Source of the DNA: Thermoplasmata archaeon
Lineage (GTDB): Archaea > Thermoplasmatota > Thermoplasmata > Thermoplasmatales > Thermoplasmataceae
Reading direction: 5' to 3'
DNA: 27,738 nucleotides
Assembly: GCA_021797525.1 (NCBI GenBank)
Contig: JAJZZQ010000027.1
Span: forward strand, 1 to 27,738
Below the pieces are notes generated by a model. The model was not told the DNA's origin. It searched no databases and saw only the letters and a program-made list of their open reading frames with translations. A program made the translations under genes and the position numbers. The number at the start of each line of letters is the position of its first letter. The stretch's first letter is position 1. This document shows, one piece after another, positions 23,867-27,738 of the stretch.

Positions 23867-24400
23867 TTATAGATCATTTATAGAAGGCCACCCCCTGTCC
23901 TTAGAAGATATCTCAGAAGGTTTCTCAGGCCACTTTATCCCTACATTCGGATCGTTCCATATTATTCCTCCTTCGCTGTCCTTGTTGTACTCATTCGTAG
24001 CTTTGTATAGAACAATGGAATCATCCAAGGCAAGGAATCCATGTGCGAAGCCTTCAGGTATCCAGAGCATGTCCATGTCCTCCTCGCTCAGGGTCGCGGA
24101 GATGTATTTTCCGTATGTGTCTGAATCCTTTCTCAGATCGACACCCACATCAAATATCATTCCCTTTACAACACGGACAAGTTTCCCTTGGGCATGCGGT
24201 TCTTTCTGGAAGTGAAGACCCCTGAGGGTTCCCTTCTTGGAGAAGGACTGATTATCCTGCATGAATTCTCTACCAATGCCGAAGAATTCAAAAGAAGTCC
24301 TCTTGTATGTCTCCGTGAAATACCCACGATCATCCGGAAAAATCTTAGGCCTTATAAGAAACGTTCCCTTAATATCCAGCTCAATGAATTCAAACGGCAT
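23867..24400 (-). CDS. rmlC: dTDP-4-dehydrorhamnose 3,5-epimerase
   Basis: A cupin epimerase of 177 residues acting on dTDP-4-keto-6-deoxyglucose. The active-site His is H63 in TLRGLHFQ, followed by GKLVRVVKGMIFDVGVDLR, the second conserved His in IPEGFAHGFLAL (about 114-125), and the substrate-pocket segment YKATNEYNKDSEGGIIWND. Length and motif order are textbook for RmlC. The start ATG at 24400 overlaps rmlD by 11 bases and has an AAGGTGA site 7 bases upstream, so the two are translationally coupled. The downstream SDR gene follows after 42 bp. Confidence 0.94.
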   Translation of the reverse strand: MPFEFIELDIKGTFLIRPKIFPDDRGYFTETYKRTSFEFFGIGREFMQDNQSFSKKGTLRGLHFQKEPHAQGKLVRVVKGMIFDVGVDLRKDSDTYGKYISATLSEEDMDMLWIPEGFAHGFLALDDSIVLYKATNEYNKDSEGGIIWNDPNVGIKWPEKPSEISSKDRGWPSINDL

Positions 24401-25229
24401 CCTGTTTCACCTTACCCAGGAATTCTATGGATTTATTTAAGTCGTCGAACTGTGTGGAGAGAAGCGAGTGTGCCATCTCATTATTCAGTGATGAATCGTA
24501 TGGCCTGCTGGCTTTCATATTGGGTACACTGTCGCTCAGGCTTATCATGCCTGTATCGATCTTCAGGATATTTTTGATCTTAAGGGCGAACTCGTACCTC
24601 GACATCCTCCGGCCTGAGATGTTGAGGATCCCATGTGGGGATTTTACGATGACCTCCCTTATGGCTTTAGCGAGCATAGTGGCATGTATAGGCGAATAAT
24701 AGGAATCTATGCAATTAACCGTCCCACCTTCGCGAAGAGTCTTCACAACAAAGAGCGGAAAGTTCATCTTTACTCCGTATACTCCCGAGGTGCGGATGAC
24801 GAGGGAATTATCATATGAGATGGCATACGCCTCCCCGATGATCTTGCTTATTCCGTAGTAGTTTATCGGATTGGGCACATCCTCCTCCGCGTAGTTGCCT
24901 TTCCGTCCATCGAAAACATAATCGGTTGAGACATGAATGAAATACGATCCAGTCTTGGAACACGCTTTTGCCATATTCTTTATAGCGATCGCATTGACTG
25001 AATATGCATCCAGTTTATCCTCCTCACAGCGATCAACATTGGTCTGGGCTGCTGCATTAATTACAACGTCTGGATTGTATTCGGAAATCGTACGCACTAT
25101 CATCCCAGGGTCCTTCAGATTGAGATATGTACCAGCTGGATCCTTTCTGGAAGTACCTATTGCGCCGGGAAACAATCTCACGAGTTCTGACCCGAGCTGT
25201 CCGTCTTTTCCTATTACTAGAACCTTCAT
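24390..25229 (-). CDS. rmlD: dTDP-4-dehydrorhamnose reductase
   Basis: Reduces dTDP-4-keto-L-rhamnose to dTDP-L-rhamnose with NAD(P)H. The protein has 279 residues, with the RmlD-type cofactor loop GKDGQLGSEL (7-16), INAAAQTNVDRCEED (57-71), HVSTDYVFDG (99-108), and the catalytic Y125/K129 in NYYGISK. The C-terminal half includes ISGRRMSRYEFA and KASRPYDSSLNN, typical of RmlD substrate binding. A GAGGAGATG site lies just before ATG 25229. It follows rmlA by 88 bp with AT-rich sequence between, so it may also have its own promoter. Confidence 0.93.
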   Translation of the reverse strand: MKVLVIGKDGQLGSELVRLFPGAIGTSRKDPAGTYLNLKDPGMIVRTISEYNPDVVINAAAQTNVDRCEEDKLDAYSVNAIAIKNMAKACSKTGSYFIHVSTDYVFDGRKGNYAEEDVPNPINYYGISKIIGEAYAISYDNSLVIRTSGVYGVKMNFPLFVVKTLREGGTVNCIDSYYSPIHATMLAKAIREVIVKSPHGILNISGRRMSRYEFALKIKNILKIDTGMISLSDSVPNMKASRPYDSSLNNEMAHSLLSTQFDDLNKSIEFLGKVKQDAV

Positions 25230-25316
25230 TATTTCATCTCCTCTTTAGAATATAGCAGAGGATAAAATGGATTATATTGATATAATTTAAGAGAGAGAAG
25301 AATATTTATATCCATT

Positions 25317-26378
25317 TCATTGCTCCACTGATGAGTCCCTTCCAAGTATAAGACGTATAACTTTTTTTGGATCTTTTCCGACTGAGACTCTTGCATTAGG
25401 TCCTATTATGCTCTTCCTGATCGTTGCTGAGGAACTGAGATCGACTGTAACACTGTCCATAAGTATTGAATCTTCTATGTCAGAGTTATTGACCTTGCAG
25501 CCTGTACCTATGCTTGTGAAAGGTCCAATGTAACAGTTGTTTACTATCGTATTTGGACCAATGTAGCAGGGACCAAGGATTGTGGAATTCTCATTAACCT
25601 TGGCAGATGGATCTACAAACACTCGGCCCGAGATATTCATCCTTATCAATGAAGGATTATTTGGTATTTTATCCAAAACGAGACGGTTGCATTCCAGGAA
25701 ATCGTCAACGGTACCAGTATCCTTGAACCAACCGGTCACGATAGAATATCCTATTCTCTTTCCTTGGTCGACCATATCCTGGTATGCCTCTGTGATCTCA
25801 TATTCACCCCTCTTGGAGGGTCTGAGCCTGGAGATTACATCGAATATTTCCGGTTTGAGAAAATATACCCCAGCTATGGCAAGATCGGACTTCGGTTCTT
25901 TCGGCTTCTCTACGAGGTTTACAATCTTCCCATCTCGGACTTCTGCTATACCGAACTGTGAAGGATTCTTAACCTTCACGAGGGCAAGCATACCATCCAT
26001 TTCATTCGTTCTATATGCATTATAAAGGGAGGATATCCCGTCATTCAGGTAATTATCTCCTAGGAATACTATGAAATCTTCCCCTCCAACAAAATTCCTT
26101 GTGAGACCTATGGCGTGGGCAATTCCCAATGGCTTATCCTGATAGGTATAACTTATATCTATTCCCCATTTTTCACCGTTTCCATAATATTTCTTGACCT
26201 CTTCTCCGCCAACGGAACCAATAACAATGTTAATGTCCTTAATGCCCACTTCTATTAGATTTTCAAGAGCGTATTCACTTATTGGTTTTCCAGCTATGGG
26301 TAGAAGCTGCTTAACGTCTGTATAGGTGAACGGTCTTAAACGGGTTCCTGAACCACCATGAAGGAGTACGCCTTTCAC
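25317..26378 (-). CDS. rmlA: Glucose-1-phosphate thymidylyltransferase, long form
   Basis: Makes dTDP-glucose from glucose-1-phosphate and dTTP, opening the deoxysugar pathway. It has 353 residues. The signature LLHGGSGTRLRPFTYTDVKQ (5-24) with His in place of the usual Ala is characteristic of the long RmlA type, as is the C-terminal left-handed beta-helix (about 250-330: ILGPCYIGPNTIVNNCYIGP, SIGTGCKVNNSDIEDSILMD). FLGDNYLND (105-113) binds metal and VEKPKEPKSD binds the sugar phosphate. The start is GTG 26378; the preceding ATG (26387-26389) is out of frame. A GTATAATT element about 16-22 bases upstream suggests a nearly leaderless transcript. It is first in the rmlADC-SDR operon. No rmlB is present in the window. 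Confidence 0.92.
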   Translation of the reverse strand: MKGVLLHGGSGTRLRPFTYTDVKQLLPIAGKPISEYALENLIEVGIKDINIVIGSVGGEEVKKYYGNGEKWGIDISYTYQDKPLGIAHAIGLTRNFVGGEDFIVFLGDNYLNDGISSLYNAYRTNEMDGMLALVKVKNPSQFGIAEVRDGKIVNLVEKPKEPKSDLAIAGVYFLKPEIFDVISRLRPSKRGEYEITEAYQDMVDQGKRIGYSIVTGWFKDTGTVDDFLECNRLVLDKIPNNPSLIRMNISGRVFVDPSAKVNENSTILGPCYIGPNTIVNNCYIGPFTSIGTGCKVNNSDIEDSILMDSVTVDLSSSATIRKSIIGPNARVSVGKDPKKVIRLILGRDSSVEQ

Positions 26379-26520
26379 TTGATAGGCATGAGAATTATAC
26401 TTTAATTCTTTTCCCAGTATATCCGAACCGAGTTAATTTCTAGACAGCAATGACTATCCTTATTCGGAGAAAGGAATGTATTGGATCAGATCAGATTCAG
26501 ACAGCATCATGGAGAAACAC

Positions 26521-26578
26521 TTATATAGTGGGAGAGTCAAAAGGAGGGGTTATAATCTCTCTCCCGTTAATGAGGTGA
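26521..26578 (+). promoter_or_regulatory. Promoter and leader of a truncated transposase gene
   Basis: TTATATA at 26521-26527 is a good archaeal TATA box. Downstream, GGGAGAG (26530-26536) and CTCTCCC (26559-26565) can pair, and GAGGTGA (26572-26578) is a strong Shine-Dalgarno before ATG 26583. The control region is intact although the gene is not. Confidence 0.5.
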
Positions 26579-26582
26579 AGAT

Positions 26583-26690
26583 ATGGTAGGCAAGGGGACA
26601 TACCGGACAAAGGAGGAGAAGGCAAGGATCGTCATGGAAGGCCTGTCCAATTCCTCCATAATATCAATGGTGTTGCAAATCCTAACTTGA
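26583..26690 (+). pseudogene. N-terminal remnant of an IS3/IS911-type OrfA transposase
   Basis: A 35-codon ORF reading MVGKGTYRTKEEKARIVMEG and then LSNSSIISMVLQ. The R-T-K-E-E-K-A-R-I-V-M-E-G pattern is that of the HTH_Tnp_1 start of IS3/IS911 OrfA-like transposases. It stops at TGA 26688 and nothing recognisable follows before the FkbM promoter, so the element was lost by deletion. The strong promoter and ribosome-binding site mean a short DNA-binding peptide could still be made, but there is no evidence of function. Confidence 0.5.
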
Positions 26691-26714
26691 GTTGTGCGAG
26701 ATCACTAAACATAT

Positions 26715-26722
26715 GTTTATAT
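26715..26722 (+). promoter_or_regulatory. TATA box of the FkbM-type gene
   Basis: GTTTATAT is centred 26-27 bases before ATG 26745, the exact spacing of a leaderless archaeal promoter. No Shine-Dalgarno precedes the ATG, in agreement. Confidence 0.65.
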
Positions 26723-26744
26723 CATTCTAGATAATTAAATTTAG

Positions 26745-27665
26745 ATGTCATTTAGATCAAAAATACGTCAGGTTATCGTGATAAGAAGATTCGCTAAAAA
26801 TTGGGCCTATATAGTTTTTAAGATTCTGAATAATGCAGAGACACCAATCTTTTTGCGTAATGGGGAAAGGCTTTCTAATGTAAAGGATCCGTATGCGCTT
26901 ATAAATTTACTAAGCTACGGATGGAAAATTGAGGAACATAACGAAACATTCATAGTTTTGAAGAACAGAGATAACGTCAAACTTAAGTGTCGACTTGGAG
27001 AAGGGTTCGATCTTGGTCACATTGTAGAAATCTTCGAAAGGGATACGTACTCACAGGATTATAAAAATTTCACGGTGATTGATATTGGCGCATCAACCGC
27101 TGATTCGTCTATATATTTCGCCATTAAGGGAGCTAAGGAGATTTATAGTGTAGAACCAATGAAAGAGTCGTTTGACTTAGCTTTATACAACGTTCAGCTG
27201 AACAATCTCGAAAGTAAAGTGCACTTAATAAACGCAGCAATGTCTAGTAAATTAGGAACAGTTGATCTAATAGTTTCCTCTAAAAATCCAAACGCTAACT
27301 CCATAAGCCCCACAGAAACAGTGAAAAGAAGTGGAATTAGCTTTGATTCTAAAAGAGAAATAGATTCTATTTCTCTGAAAGATATAATATCTCAGTACAA
27401 TATATTAAAAATCGACTTATTAAAGATGGACTGTGAAGGATGTGAGTACGAAACATTACAAAGCATCGATGAGAAAACTATTTCACTTATCGATAATATA
27501 ATTCTCGAGTTTCACGATGGAATCAAATTTTTACCTGATTTGCTCGAAAGAAAAGGCTTTAATGTAAAGTACGAACCATCTAGTGGACTAGGAATTCTCA
27601 GGGCGTCTCGTAATACAATTAAACTTGACCAGTCTCTTTTTAACGTTTCAAATAACGCTGTATAA
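26745..27665 (+). CDS. FkbM-family methyltransferase
   Basis: A SAM-dependent methyltransferase of 306 residues, probably O-methylating a sugar of the surface glycan. The SAM-binding motif I is VIDIGASTADSSIYFA (111-126), the ribose-binding acid follows at IYSVEPMKESFDLALYNVQL with Glu137, and the FkbM hallmark DLLKMDCEGCEYETL is near 224-238, then the closing IILEFHD. The N-terminal 100 residues, with a basic first helix, are common in glycan-cluster FkbM proteins. The leaderless promoter fixes the start at ATG 26745. It is divergent from the rml operon with an insertion-sequence relic in between. O-methylation of glycan is inferred from context; FkbM proteins act on various hydroxyls. Confidence 0.88.
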   Translation: MSFRSKIRQVIVIRRFAKNWAYIVFKILNNAETPIFLRNGERLSNVKDPYALINLLSYGWKIEEHNETFIVLKNRDNVKLKCRLGEGFDLGHIVEIFERDTYSQDYKNFTVIDIGASTADSSIYFAIKGAKEIYSVEPMKESFDLALYNVQLNNLESKVHLINAAMSSKLGTVDLIVSSKNPNANSISPTETVKRSGISFDSKREIDSISLKDIISQYNILKIDLLKMDCEGCEYETLQSIDEKTISLIDNIILEFHDGIKFLPDLLERKGFNVKYEPSSGLGILRASRNTIKLDQSLFNVSNNAV

Positions 27666-27680
27666 CAATAGTTATACAGC
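27657..27680 (+). terminator. Hairpin at the end of the FkbM-type gene
   Basis: GCTGTATAAC (27657-27666) and GTTATACAGC (27671-27680) form a perfect 10-bp stem with an AATA loop that includes the stop codon (27663-27665). A loosely T-rich sequence (ATTGTTCTGTTCT) follows. It could end transcription from either side or stabilise the message 3' end. Confidence 0.55.
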
Positions 27681-27738
27681 ATTGTTCTGTTCTGCAAATG
27701 AATACTTACATTCCGGTAGGAAATAATAACAAATAATA

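Noticed and set aside
1..27738. tRNA, rRNA, CRISPR or restriction/defence genes
   Set aside because: No cloverleaf with a GGTTCAAATCC-type arm, no repeat-spacer pattern and no defence-family motif was found by eye in the window.

Overview
The window looks like a chromosomal surface-polysaccharide and glycosylation region of an archaeon, most likely a wall-less acidophile of the Thermoplasmatales/Thermoplasmatota type. This rests on several start codons with a TATA-like box about 26 bases upstream and no leader, heavy AGG/AGA/ATA codon use, N-glycosylation sequons in secreted proteins, and the mix of insertion sequences. The taxon is inferred from style, not from a marker gene.

Layout: (1) 2-832, a GT2 dolichyl-phosphate-sugar-synthase-like glycosyltransferase at the window edge. 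(2) 880-4391, a decayed IS21 element (istA/istB with in-frame stop codons) carrying a nested IS5-type element. (3) 4750-6235, two paralogous secreted proteins with a TasA/camelysin-like layout, possibly fibre or biofilm-matrix subunits. (4) 6696-17627, the glycan-building block: a GT4 on the minus strand; an overlapping plus-strand set for UDP-glucuronate decarboxylase, UDP-glucose dehydrogenase and GalU; a CgeB-like glycosyltransferase; a 1130-residue multi-spanning membrane protein with a large ectodomain; and two more GT4 enzymes. (5) 17628-21500, an insertion-sequence graveyard: an ISL3 remnant, the tail of a second IS21 copy in opposite orientation, an intact IS110-type recombinase gene preceded by a tandemly duplicated noncoding region that may encode its bridge RNA, and an IS630-type transposase broken at an A7 tract. 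(6) 21525-26378, a minus-strand GT2-like gene and an rmlA-rmlD-rmlC-SDR operon for a dTDP-6-deoxysugar, without a visible rmlB. (7) 26583-27680, a transposase N-terminal remnant and a leaderless FkbM-type methyltransferase gene with a hairpin at its end.

How the genes fit together: GalU, Ugd and the UXS-like decarboxylase form a chain from glucose-1-phosphate to UDP-glucose, UDP-glucuronate and UDP-xylose. The Rml enzymes supply a dTDP-deoxyhexose. Two GT2-type, three GT4, one CgeB-like and one probable GT-C-type protein could transfer these sugars, and FkbM could O-methylate the product. The two sequon-rich secreted proteins beside the cluster are natural acceptor candidates. The most noteworthy signals are the TasA-like pair and the duplicated putative bridge-RNA locus, whose two copies differ only inside a predicted loop. 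All functions are read from motifs by eye; no database search was run.
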